From an uncultured bacterium (GTDB lineage Bacteria > Cyanobacteriota > Vampirovibrionia > Gastranaerophilales > Gastranaerophilaceae), in the NCBI GenBank assembly GCA_949294335.1, contig CASFGO010000027.1:119527-183526 (forward strand): 64,000 nucleotides of DNA. The letters run 5' to 3'. Within the stretch, counting starts at the first letter, position 1. Each line of letters opens with the position of its first letter. Shown here piece by piece: positions 8,828-17,346 of this stretch. A program made the translations under genes and the position numbers. A model generated the notes under the pieces. That model had not been told where the DNA came from, searched no databases, and saw only the letters and a list, made by a program, of their open reading frames with translations.

Positions 8828-10300
8828 TTAACTTAAATTTAATTTAGCCTTAATTTGTTCATCAGTAATTTCTAAATTAGACTTATACATTTCAATTATT
8901 TGTTTTTTATATTTATCATCATTATATATTGCTTTAGTTTGTGATTTTGAGTCATAAGTTTTATTTTTAACTTGTTTTGAAATAAATGCTTCAGCTTTTT
9001 CTGTCGCAAGATTTTCGAGTTCCTGATTATAAACATTTTCTGCAGCTGCTGTTCCGCCAGTTCGAATAGCATCAGCAATATCATCTTCTATTCCATCAAT
9101 TGTTTGCTTTCCACTCAAAAAATTATCAACTAATTCTGCGACATTTTCTTTTTGCATTTCTTTTAAATCAGATTTTGAACCTCCAAGAGCTTTCATTGCA
9201 TCAACAGCATCATCTTTTGCCTCATGAGCTTTTTTCATTGCTTCTTTATCTTCTTTACTAGCTCCACCAAGCCAAGATGGCATATTACGTTTCCACCAAT
9301 TACCATCATTGGCATCTGCCTCAGTATATTTATCTCCTAAATCATTTGTCTGCTTAATTTTTTCACCTTTTTCTGCAAGCAATTTATTTTCAAATGATTT
9401 TATCTCAGATTCTAATTTTGCTAAATCTGCTTCAAGCTTTGCTTTTTGATTAGCAGCAGTATCATAATTAGTCTTATTTGTTTGAAGAGTTGATCTTAAT
9501 TCTTGAACTTCTGCACTCTCTTTATTATATGTTTCCAAATCTAATTGAATTTGAGTGTATTTTTGTTCTTGTTCTGATTTTAATTTAGTTTGTTCATTTT
9601 CGGCTAAGTCTAATTGTTCCTGTGCATCTTCAGCTTTTTTCTTTTCTTGATCTATTTGTATATTTTTTGCATCTATTTGAACTTGTAACTCTGCAGACCT
9701 TGTTTTTGCTGATGCTTGGTCTGGACCTTCTTCTTCCGCAAGTGCATCTATATTACCTTTTTCAGTCGTTAACGCAGAAATTTCTGCAGATAAACTTGCA
9801 ACATTTGCTTTTGCTCCATTTAAATTAGCAGTTGCAGTATCAATTCTTGCATTACAATTTTGAATTTGTTGTACTAGTTCTTTATCTTTAGCTTTATCAC
9901 CAAATAATTTTTCTTTCATAGCATTAACATTAGCTTCTTTTTGTTGAATTTTTGCTTCATCTATTTTAGGAGCTAAGTCAGCCATAGTATCAGAATAAGA
10001 TTTTATTTGACTTTCCAATGCTTCTTTTTGTCCTTTTGCCAATGCTAATTGACCCTCAGGAGTAGAAGCAGCTGATTGTTCTTTTGTTGTTGAATCACCT
10101 TCTACTTTTTTAGCATTTCCAGCACCACTAGCATTTTTAGCAGCCATAACTTCAGCAAAAATACCTAAGCCATACCCAGCAATACCACTAGCAAGTTGCC
10201 CCCAATTTGTTTTACTACTTGATGTTGAAGTAGTTCCAAGAAAATTAATTGTTGGTAATTGAGATTTATAATAATCTCCAAATTTTGATGGAATTGCCAT
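8828..10300 (-). CDS. Unknown coiled-coil protein with INFLG N-terminal motif
   Basis: 490 residues, no recognised family. The N-terminus carries INFLG at 18-22, then a Ser/Thr run and a small-residue, weakly hydrophobic stretch (about 36-55). Most of the rest (about 80-310) is heptad-rich coiled coil heavy in Ala, Gln, Glu and Lys. A short globular interval (NWWKRNMPSWLGG) and a second charged helical region follow. There is no Sec signal peptide. The full shared promoter lies about 90 bases upstream. The layout resembles exported structural or effector proteins, but this is inference. Confidence 0.7.
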   Translation of the reverse strand: MAIPSKFGDYYKSQLPTINFLGTTSTSSSKTNWGQLASGIAGYGLGIFAEVMAAKNASGAGNAKKVEGDSTTKEQSAASTPEGQLALAKGQKEALESQIKSYSDTMADLAPKIDEAKIQQKEANVNAMKEKLFGDKAKDKELVQQIQNCNARIDTATANLNGAKANVASLSAEISALTTEKGNIDALAEEEGPDQASAKTRSAELQVQIDAKNIQIDQEKKKAEDAQEQLDLAENEQTKLKSEQEQKYTQIQLDLETYNKESAEVQELRSTLQTNKTNYDTAANQKAKLEADLAKLESEIKSFENKLLAEKGEKIKQTNDLGDKYTEADANDGNWWKRNMPSWLGGASKEDKEAMKKAHEAKDDAVDAMKALGGSKSDLKEMQKENVAELVDNFLSGKQTIDGIEDDIADAIRTGGTAAAENVYNQELENLATEKAEAFISKQVKNKTYDSKSQTKAIYNDDKYKKQIIEMYKSNLEITDEQIKAKLNLS

Positions 10301-10389
10301 ATCTGCTCTCCGTCTTAGGTAATCCTTATGTAATCAATAGTAATGTTAAGCTCGACTCCGCTCTTACATCTTTTGCTCTATCTCTTACA

Positions 10390-10444
10390 AACTTATAAAG
10401 TATTTCAAAAATTCTTAATTTCAGAGTTTATGTTTTTTGTTACA
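10390..10444 (-). promoter_or_regulatory. Shared tripartite promoter motif (coiled-coil gene)
   Basis: Reading leftward: TGTAACA (10438-10444), 15 bases, GAAA within CTCTGAAA (GAAA at 10419-10422), 19 bases, then TTTATAAGTT (10390-10399). TGTAACA to TTTATA is 38 bases. The CTCTGAAATTAA block is shared with the copy at 29724-29735. Confidence 0.6.
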
Positions 10445-10478
10445 AAACTTCATATTCTTAAAATTTTGTAATTATAAC

Positions 10479-10507
10479 TCGTCAAATAAGGGTTTTTGTT
10501 CTATAAT
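10479..10507 (+). promoter_or_regulatory. Sigma70-type promoter of prs
   Basis: TCGTCA (10479-10484), a 17-base spacer and TATAAT (10502-10507), 35 bases before the prs ATG. AAAGGA supplies the ribosome site. It serves as a housekeeping comparison for the shared motif. Confidence 0.6.
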
Positions 10508-10542
10508 TGTTTGCGTGGAATGTAATGAAAGGAATTTTATAA

Positions 10543-11553
10543 ATGGTACTTGAAATGACTTACCCTGAACTTGCTAGAGCCGTTAATCCAACTCATGATA
10601 TTAAGCTATTTGCAGGTCGTTCTAATGCTAAACTAGCCCAAGAAATTGCAGATTATCTTGGAACAACTGTTGGACCTATGGTTATTAAAAATTTCGCCGA
10701 TGGAGAAATTTATGTCCAAGTAAAAGAAAGTGTTAGAGGGGATGATGTTTTTATTGTTCAACCTTTATGCAACCCTGTAAACGAAAATTTAGTTGAACTT
10801 TTAATTATAATAGATGCGTTTAAACGTGCAAGTGCCAAAACTATTACTGCTGTTATTCCTTATTATGGATATGCAAGACAAGATAGAAAAACTTCAGGAC
10901 GTGAAGCTATCACTGCAAAACTTGTTGCGGACTTACTAACTACAGCAGGTGCTGATAGAGTTCTTGCAATGGATTTACACACAGGTCAAATTCAAGGATT
11001 CTTTAATATTTTAGTAGACCACATCTTCGCAACTCCAATCCTTGTTGATTATGTTAAAGGATTGAACATTCCACAAGAGGATATGGTTGTAGTATCTCCT
11101 GACACAGGCGGAGTTCAACGTTCTAGACATTTTGCGAAACAATTAGAATGTCCTTTAGCTATTATTGATAAAAGACGTGATAAACATAACGAAGCTATTG
11201 CAGCACACGTTATTGGTGATGTTGAAGGTAAAATTTGCGTTATGTTTGATGACATCATAGATACTGCAGGAACAATAACTGAAGCTGCTAAACTATTAAA
11301 ATCTAAAGGTGCTAAAAAAGTTTATATCGGAGCAGCTCACGCAGTATTCTCAGGTCCAGCTTTAGAAAGATTAGAAAATGCTCCTATAGAAGAATGTATT
11401 GTTACTAATACTATCCCTTGGGATGCTGATAAATTACCATCTAAAGTTAAACAATTATCTGTTGCTCCACTATTAGGTCAAGCTATATCTAGAATTCATG
11501 ATGATGAATCAATTAGTTCATTATTCGGTTTTGAAAAAGAAATGAAAGTTTAA
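10543..11553 (+). CDS. prs: Ribose-phosphate pyrophosphokinase (PRPP synthase)
   Basis: Transfers pyrophosphate from ATP to ribose 5-phosphate to make PRPP for nucleotide, His and Trp synthesis. 336 residues, class I. Visible are the N-terminal LFAGRSNAKLAQEIA, NFADGEIYVQ, the flexible-loop ATP contacts RQDRK, the metal-binding DLHTGQIQGFF and the PRPP loop DDIIDTAGTI. About 15 residues precede the usual start region; an internal ATG gives a form four residues shorter. It is monocistronic with its own promoter and a terminator at 11585-11614. Confidence 0.96.
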   Translation: MVLEMTYPELARAVNPTHDIKLFAGRSNAKLAQEIADYLGTTVGPMVIKNFADGEIYVQVKESVRGDDVFIVQPLCNPVNENLVELLIIIDAFKRASAKTITAVIPYYGYARQDRKTSGREAITAKLVADLLTTAGADRVLAMDLHTGQIQGFFNILVDHIFATPILVDYVKGLNIPQEDMVVVSPDTGGVQRSRHFAKQLECPLAIIDKRRDKHNEAIAAHVIGDVEGKICVMFDDIIDTAGTITEAAKLLKSKGAKKVYIGAAHAVFSGPALERLENAPIEECIVTNTIPWDADKLPSKVKQLSVAPLLGQAISRIHDDESISSLFGFEKEMKV

Positions 11554-11584
11554 GGGGTAAATATAATAGTAAATGATTTATACT

Positions 11585-11614
11585 AAAAAGAGTAACTTAT
11601 GTTACTCTTTTTAG
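11585..11614 (+). terminator. Terminator after prs, possibly bidirectional
   Basis: A 12-base perfect stem (11585-11596 with 11601-11612) with a TTAT loop ends in a T run. Its symmetry lets it also serve the convergent gene ending at 11642. Confidence 0.85.
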
Positions 11615-11641
11615 CTTATATTATATTAATTTATTTCAAAC

Positions 11642-12100
11642 TTATTTCTTTAAATAATTATAAAGAGAATTAAGTAAATCAGATTTAATATCTTGAGTTT
11701 TTTCTTTTGAAACTGACATTTTAATACCTTTTTTAATATCGTTTACAAAAGTATCTTGATTTGAATCTAAAACATGCATCGCAATCGGCTTTTTCGTTAT
11801 GACATGACCACATCCAGGTAAATTTGGATTATACATTCCTCCAGGGAATGTAATTCTTGATTCATTAATAACCATTTGAGTATTACCAAATAAATCATTG
11901 GCTGGTTTAAATTCTACATTAACCCATTTTTTACCAGCATAACGTCCGATAGAACTTTTATTTGCCTCTAATATTGCTTTTGTTGACTCAGATAAACCTT
12001 TATCTATTACAACATTTTTAGCACTCAATTGATGTCTTTGATTAATTTTATTTATTAATGTTTTTTTAGGGGCAATAGTTGTAAATAAAGATGTTTTCAT
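11642..12100 (-). CDS. Unknown 152-residue protein
   Basis: No family recognised. The basic N-terminus (MKTSLFTTIAPKK) is not a convincing Sec signal because it lacks a hydrophobic core. The centre has INESRITFPGGMYNP and a GCGH, with single histidines that might bind metal; that is only a suggestion. The C-terminus is a Lys-rich helix. A strong GAAGGAG precedes ATG. The promoter core at 12139-12172 matches the shared set, with a weaker upstream box. Confidence 0.65.
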   Translation of the reverse strand: MKTSLFTTIAPKKTLINKINQRHQLSAKNVVIDKGLSESTKAILEANKSSIGRYAGKKWVNVEFKPANDLFGNTQMVINESRITFPGGMYNPNLPGCGHVITKKPIAMHVLDSNQDTFVNDIKKGIKMSVSKEKTQDIKSDLLNSLYNYLKK

Positions 12101-12138
12101 TTTATATCTCCTTCATAAATATATTTTTTATTACACTT

Positions 12139-12172
12139 ACTTATATAACAGTCATAAAAATATTTTTTGCTA
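12139..12172 (-). promoter_or_regulatory. Shared promoter motif, core only (152-residue gene)
   Basis: Reading leftward: TAGCAA (12167-12172), 18 bases, then TTATATAAGT (12139-12148). Relative to ATATAAG it is one base shorter than the copies at 24848 and 51235. The upstream box is poor (TGTTATT). Confidence 0.45.
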
Positions 12173-12278
12173 TTACATAAAAATTGAATAACAACAATTA
12201 ATAAATAAACTAAAAAAAATACAAGAATTTTAATTTTTGACTTCATTCGTAAAATTAAAATTTATTATCTGTAACAAT

Positions 12279-12307
12279 TTGACATGACTTTTAATTTAGT
12301 GTGTAAT
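12279..12307 (+). promoter_or_regulatory. Sigma70-type promoter of smc-scpA-scpB
   Basis: A consensus TTGACA (12279-12284), 17 bases, then TGTAAT (12302-12307). The smc start is about 54 bases downstream, with AGGGAT as ribosome site. Confidence 0.65.
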
Positions 12308-12360
12308 TAATACATAGTTGATAAGTTGGGAGTTTTATAAAATTCTCGATAGGGATTAAT

Positions 12361-15300
12361 ATGTACATAAAACAACTTGAGATAGACAATTTTAAGTCGT
12401 TTGCCAATAAAGTTGATATTCCTTTGTTAAAAGGATTTACAACAATATCAGGACCAAACGGCTCAGGAAAGAGTAATATTATTGACAGTATCTTGTTTGC
12501 GCTTGGTCTGTCAACTTCTCGTGCATTGCGTGCTGAAAAATTGTTTCATCTCATTTCTACTTACACTAAACGAAATGAAGCTTTTGTAAAAGTAACTTTT
12601 TCAGATACGAATGATGGAAAAGATTTTACTGTAGCTCGTAAGATTAAAAAATCTTCTCAAGGTTATAACAGTATTTATTATATGGATGATAAAGTTGTTA
12701 CTTTAGCAGACATCCATGCAAAATTAGAAAATCATAATATTACACCTAATAGTTATAATGTTATGATGCAAAATGACGTTCTATCTATTACCAATTGTAC
12801 TCCTATGGATAGAAGAAAAATTATTGATGAAATCGCAGGGGTTGCAGATTTTGACAGAAGAATAGAACAAGCAACAGGGGAATTAGACACTGTAAACAAT
12901 AGAGTACAGCATTCATCTTTAATTTTAGGTGAAGTTGAACATCGATTAGAACAACTTAAAGAAGAAAGAGAAGTTGCTTTAAAATATAAAAAGCTAAAAG
13001 ATGAAAAAACACAACTAGAAAGTCAAGTTACAACAGTAAAATTCTTTGATATAAGAGGTAATTTAGAAAAAGCTCACGAAAACATTTTGACATTTACTAA
13101 AAAGAAAAAAGAAGAAGAAATAAATGCCAAAGATATTGATGAACAGTTAAATCTTATTAATCAGAAATACGAAGAAATTTGTGCAGTTGTAAAAGAAAAA
13201 GGTGAAGCCCATCAATTAGAAGTTCAAAAACAGGCAGAAGAATGTAAGGGAGAAATTTCAAGAAAAGAATCTGCAATAACTTATAACGACAAACAAATCC
13301 AAGATAGATTAAAGTCTATTGAAGGTTTTAAGAATGGTATTGAACTTCAAAAAAATAAGATTAAAGATGAAGAAATTACTATTCAAAATAGAGAAGAAAC
13401 AATAAAAAAACTAGAAGCTGATATAGAAGAACAAAAAGCTCAACTTCGTAAAATAAACGAAGATATGACAGGTTTAAGCGAGAATGCAGAACAACAGCTT
13501 GCAAAAAGAAATGAACTTCGTAAGACTTTAGAAGATTTAAAAGATAAAGAAACTTCTTTAATTCAAAAACAAGCACCAATGGAAGCTGACTTAAATAATT
13601 TAAAAAGAAGTTTAGAAGATGCAAAAAATCAATTAGAAAGATTGAATGCAATCAAATCAAACTATACAGCAAACAAAGAATCAATAGAGCTTCAAGTTGA
13701 AACATTAACACAAGAATTAGCAGATTGTAAAATGATTCAACAAAGTGCAATGCGTGATTTGGATATAGTAAAAAATGAATTAGAAGATATTGAATATGAT
13801 ATTCAAGCAGCAAGCAAAAAAATCTATATGATGGAAGCTAACAAACAAGCATCTGAAGAAGCAAACTTAGGTCATACAGTACAGACTGTTATGGATGCTA
13901 ATTTAGATGGTGTTCATGCTCCATTAGTAAAATTAGGGAATGTAGACAAAGAGTATTCATTAGCACTAGAAATTGCCGTTGGTGGCAGAATGTCACACAT
14001 TGTTGTTGATGATGAAGATGTTGCAGCAAGAGCTATTGAAATCTTGAAATCTTCTAATGCTGGTCGTGCAACATTTATTCCTTTAAACCGAGTAATAAAA
14101 GCTCCATCAAGACTTAATTTGCCTAGAGAAAATGGAGTTATTGATTTTGCAATAAACTTGATAGATTTTGATGATGAATATTTGAACGCATTTTATTATG
14201 CAGTAGGTGAAACTCTTGTTGTTGAAGATAGACATGTTGCTAAAAAGCTTATTGGTAAATACAGAATGGTTACGCTTGATGGTTCTTTATTTGAAAAATC
14301 AGGTTCAATTTCTGGTGGTTCACAAAAACGTACAGGTCTAAAATTTACTGTAAATGACGATGATGAACTTGAAAAATACAAGTCAAAATTAAATGAACTT
14401 GAAAAGAAACGTCAAGAATTAATAACCAAGAAAAAAGATTTAGAAGCTAAATTAGAAAAAGTAAGAACAGATTATTCAAATGCAATGAATGAATGTTCTA
14501 AAGCAAAAGTTGAATTAGCTTCATTAAATACTAATTATGAATCTTCCCAAACTCAACAGGAAGAAAAAGAAAAATTAATCAAAGATACAGAGCCAGCTAT
14601 TACCAAATTGACTGCAGAACTTGACAAAATGGAAGTTGAACATGTTAAGTTCGTAGAAAAAGAAGCAGAGTATCAAGCTCAGATAGATGAAATTGAAAAA
14701 TTAATGAACGAAGGCGATTTGAAAAAGCTTAAGGAACAAACTGAAGGAGTAGAACATGAAATCAAGCGCCTTGAAACAATGAAATTGAATGCAAATAATG
14801 ATATTAATGTTGCAAAACAAAGAATTGCATTTAATGAAACAACTATTGCAACTCAAAAAGAAAATATTGAAAGAGCAATAAAAAATAATGAAGAAAGTGA
14901 AAAAGACAAAGTTCAATTATCAGAAGATATAAAAGTATTGAAAGTAAAATTGGAAGAATATGAAGTCCAAATAAATGAAATTAAAGAAAAATTAGGAGCA
15001 TTATTAAAAGAACGTGATGAAATTAATAATCAGTTAGTAAACTTAAAGACTAAAAAGAATTTAAAAATGTCTGAAATCGAAAATATTTCAGAGCAAATTG
15101 AATCATTCAAAGCTAGACGTAGAGAGTTAGAACCTCAATTGGAAGATGTAAGAAAAGAGCTAGAAGAAGCAGGAATTGAGATTAATCATCTTACACCTCC
15201 AGAAATGAGCGAAGAAGAAATTAATGCCAAAATTCAACGTTTATCAAAACGTATGGATGATTTAGGTAATGTAAATATGAGAGCTTTGGAAGAATATGAA

Positions 15301-15858
15301 GAAGTTCTTGCCCGCGAAACTGTTTTAAAAGAACAAATTGAGACGTTAACTAAAGAGAGATTACAGTTATTAGAAAAAATGGGTGGATATGAACAAGATA
15401 AAAAAGAAGCGTTCATGAAAACTTATAATAATATAAATGATAACTTTAAGGATATTTTCCACAAGTTATCAGATGGTGAAGGTACTTTAATTCTACAAGA
15501 ACCAGAATCTCCATTTACAGGTGGGTTAACTATTGAGGCTCAACCAAGAGATAAGAAGAAACAAAGATTAGAGGGTATGTCAGGTGGTGAAAAATCATTA
15601 ACAGCTTTAGCATTTGTATTTGCAATTCAACGATACATGCCTGCACCATTCTATGCATTTGACGAAGTTGATGCGAATTTAGATGGTATAAATGTAGAAA
15701 AATTAGCACATATTGTCCAATCTCAATCAAAAGATACGCAATTTATAGTAGTTAGTCATAGAAAACCTATGATAGAATCAGCTAATAGAACAATAGGTGT
15801 TACACAAAAAGAAAAAGGTATCTCAAAGGTTACAGGTGTAAAACTAAGAGATGAATAA
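12361..15858 (+). CDS. smc: Chromosome condensation ATPase SMC
   Basis: Structural maintenance of chromosomes protein that compacts and segregates the nucleoid with ScpA and ScpB. 1165 residues. Walker A GPNGSGKSN is at 31-39, followed by a long coiled coil. A hinge at about 500-660 contains TVMDANLDGVHAPL and the glycine-rich SGSISGG. The second coiled coil leads to the ABC signature MSGGEKS (1073-1079) and Walker B FYAFDEVD with its catalytic DE at 1101-1102. It is the first gene of a three-gene operon with scpA (16-base gap) and scpB (overlap). Confidence 0.97.
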   Translation: MYIKQLEIDNFKSFANKVDIPLLKGFTTISGPNGSGKSNIIDSILFALGLSTSRALRAEKLFHLISTYTKRNEAFVKVTFSDTNDGKDFTVARKIKKSSQGYNSIYYMDDKVVTLADIHAKLENHNITPNSYNVMMQNDVLSITNCTPMDRRKIIDEIAGVADFDRRIEQATGELDTVNNRVQHSSLILGEVEHRLEQLKEEREVALKYKKLKDEKTQLESQVTTVKFFDIRGNLEKAHENILTFTKKKKEEEINAKDIDEQLNLINQKYEEICAVVKEKGEAHQLEVQKQAEECKGEISRKESAITYNDKQIQDRLKSIEGFKNGIELQKNKIKDEEITIQNREETIKKLEADIEEQKAQLRKINEDMTGLSENAEQQLAKRNELRKTLEDLKDKETSLIQKQAPMEADLNNLKRSLEDAKNQLERLNAIKSNYTANKESIELQVETLTQELADCKMIQQSAMRDLDIVKNELEDIEYDIQAASKKIYMMEANKQASEEANLGHTVQTVMDANLDGVHAPLVKLGNVDKEYSLALEIAVGGRMSHIVVDDEDVAARAIEILKSSNAGRATFIPLNRVIKAPSRLNLPRENGVIDFAINLIDFDDEYLNAFYYAVGETLVVEDRHVAKKLIGKYRMVTLDGSLFEKSGSISGGSQKRTGLKFTVNDDDELEKYKSKLNELEKKRQELITKKKDLEAKLEKVRTDYSNAMNECSKAKVELASLNTNYESSQTQQEEKEKLIKDTEPAITKLTAELDKMEVEHVKFVEKEAEYQAQIDEIEKLMNEGDLKKLKEQTEGVEHEIKRLETMKLNANNDINVAKQRIAFNETTIATQKENIERAIKNNEESEKDKVQLSEDIKVLKVKLEEYEVQINEIKEKLGALLKERDEINNQLVNLKTKKNLKMSEIENISEQIESFKARRRELEPQLEDVRKELEEAGIEINHLTPPEMSEEEINAKIQRLSKRMDDLGNVNMRALEEYEEVLARETVLKEQIETLTKERLQLLEKMGGYEQDKKEAFMKTYNNINDNFKDIFHKLSDGEGTLILQEPESPFTGGLTIEAQPRDKKKQRLEGMSGGEKSLTALAFVFAIQRYMPAPFYAFDEVDANLDGINVEKLAHIVQSQSKDTQFIVVSHRKPMIESANRTIGVTQKEKGISKVTGVKLRDE

Positions 15859-15874
15859 AAGGAAATAGGGGTTA

Positions 15875-16765
15875 ATGACAGAGGCATTTGATTTAGAATT
15901 TAATAATATAAATCCTGAACACAAAGAAGTTGACGGGATTGAGATTCTTGTACAAATGGCAAAACAAGGTAAAATTGATCCTTGGAATATTGATATTATA
16001 GATGTTACAGATAAATATCTTACTCATTTATTCCAAAGTAAGGCTCAAAATCTTAGATTAACAGGTAGAACTCTTTTATTTGCATCAATTCTTTTAAAAT
16101 TAAAATCGAATATTTTAGAAGGTGTCGAGTTATCAGATTTTGAACCTCAAGTTGAAGAACCCGATTTAGAATTTGATGATGATACATTAGATTATGATAG
16201 TGAATATATTCCAACAAATAATGTTGTGTCTATTGATGAAGTATTACAAAGACGAACAAGTGTAAGATTGAACAGAAATAGAGTTGTAACATTAAGAGAT
16301 TTGATTCGTCAGTTAGAATTCTATGAAATGCTTGATAAGAAGCAATCGTTAAGAAATGCTCATGAAAGAGCGAAACGTAGAGTTAAGAATTACTCCAATT
16401 TATCTCCAGAAGATATCATAAACTTGGCTCATGATGAGTATATCGAAAAAGGTGTTCAAAGATTAAGAGCAAATCTTGAAGAAATTCTAAATCGTCAGGA
16501 TAAAATAGAATTAAATGAATTAACATTACTTGGAATGGATAAAATTTCTGCATATATTTCATTATTATTTTTAACAGCAGAAAGCAATTATGATTTAGTA
16601 CAAGATGAATTTTATTCAGATTTATATGTTATAAAAAGAGAAGAAGTATCTGATACAGACAAAATAATTGCAGCAAATGTATTACAAGATTCAGTAGATA
16701 CTGTCGTGAATATGGTTGATAATTTAGCAGAGGGACAAAATGGAACAGTTGAAATCAAGGATTGA
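15875..16765 (+). CDS. scpA: Segregation and condensation protein A
   Basis: Kleisin subunit that bridges SMC heads. 296 residues. The N-terminal kleisin region includes DGIEILVQMAKQGKIDPWNI, which matches the family's hallmark KIDPWxI. The middle is acidic and the C-terminus a winged-helix region. AGGGG provides the ribosome site, just behind smc. The end overlaps scpB by 26 bases, implying translational coupling and fixed stoichiometry. Slightly longer than many ScpA proteins because of the acidic insert at about 90-115. Confidence 0.93.
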   Translation: MTEAFDLEFNNINPEHKEVDGIEILVQMAKQGKIDPWNIDIIDVTDKYLTHLFQSKAQNLRLTGRTLLFASILLKLKSNILEGVELSDFEPQVEEPDLEFDDDTLDYDSEYIPTNNVVSIDEVLQRRTSVRLNRNRVVTLRDLIRQLEFYEMLDKKQSLRNAHERAKRRVKNYSNLSPEDIINLAHDEYIEKGVQRLRANLEEILNRQDKIELNELTLLGMDKISAYISLLFLTAESNYDLVQDEFYSDLYVIKREEVSDTDKIIAANVLQDSVDTVVNMVDNLAEGQNGTVEIKD

Positions 16766-17255
16766 GGCAGTTTTATTTACTACTGCTAAAGTTCTACATA
16801 TAAAAGACATTGCAGAAATATTAGAAGAAGAACCAGACAAAGTTGAAGAGGCATTGTTGGAACTAATAATGGATTACTCCTCACGTGATGGGGCATTAGA
16901 AATTGATGATGAAGACGGATATATTCTTCAAGTAAAGGAAGAACATATGGATATCGTAGAAAAACTTTGCCCGGTAGAATTAAAACCACCTGTACTTAAA
17001 ACTTTAACAGTTATTGCATTAAAAGAACCTATTAGACAATCATATTTAAAAGAATTACGTTCAAATGCTTATGAACACGTACAAGAATTATTAGATAAAG
17101 GTCTTATATCAAGAACAAAAGACAAAAATGGTCGTTCATTTAATATAAGAACAACACCTAAATTTGCAGAATATTTTAAACTAAAAGGTGATTTAAGAAG
17201 TTTAATGAAATCTGACATTAATAAACTTTTAGCAACATCAACCACTGAAGATTAA
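16740..17255 (+). CDS. scpB: Segregation and condensation protein B
   Basis: Partner of ScpA in the SMC complex, built from two winged-helix domains. 171 residues, a little shorter than the typical ~180-200. It begins MEQLKSRIEAVLFTTAKVLH, the usual helix start, and includes the conserved LKTLTVIALKEPIRQSYLKE and, later, DKGLISRTKDKNGR. The start lies inside scpA in another frame. No terminator is obvious before the next gene at 17347, which has its own shared-motif core. Confidence 0.93.
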   Translation: MEQLKSRIEAVLFTTAKVLHIKDIAEILEEEPDKVEEALLELIMDYSSRDGALEIDDEDGYILQVKEEHMDIVEKLCPVELKPPVLKTLTVIALKEPIRQSYLKELRSNAYEHVQELLDKGLISRTKDKNGRSFNIRTTPKFAEYFKLKGDLRSLMKSDINKLLATSTTED

Positions 17256-17285
17256 TTTCATATAACTTAATATAACTTATAAAAA

Positions 17286-17320
17286 ACGCAATAATCTAAA
17301 AAAAAATGTTTTTATATTAT
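17286..17320 (+). promoter_or_regulatory. Shared promoter motif, core only (678-residue gene)
   Basis: GCAA within ACGCAA (17286-17291), 19 bases, then TTTATATTAT (17311-17320). Two TATAACTTA copies at 17261 and 17271 precede it, but not at the 15-16 base spacing of the full motif. Confidence 0.4.
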
Positions 17321-17346
17321 TGAGTTAAGTTAATTAAGGGAATATT

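Noticed and set aside
12270..12276. A TGTAACA just upstream of the smc promoter
   Set aside because: It abuts a consensus TTGACA-17-TGTAAT and is not 38 bases from a TTTATA element, so it does not fit the shared architecture.
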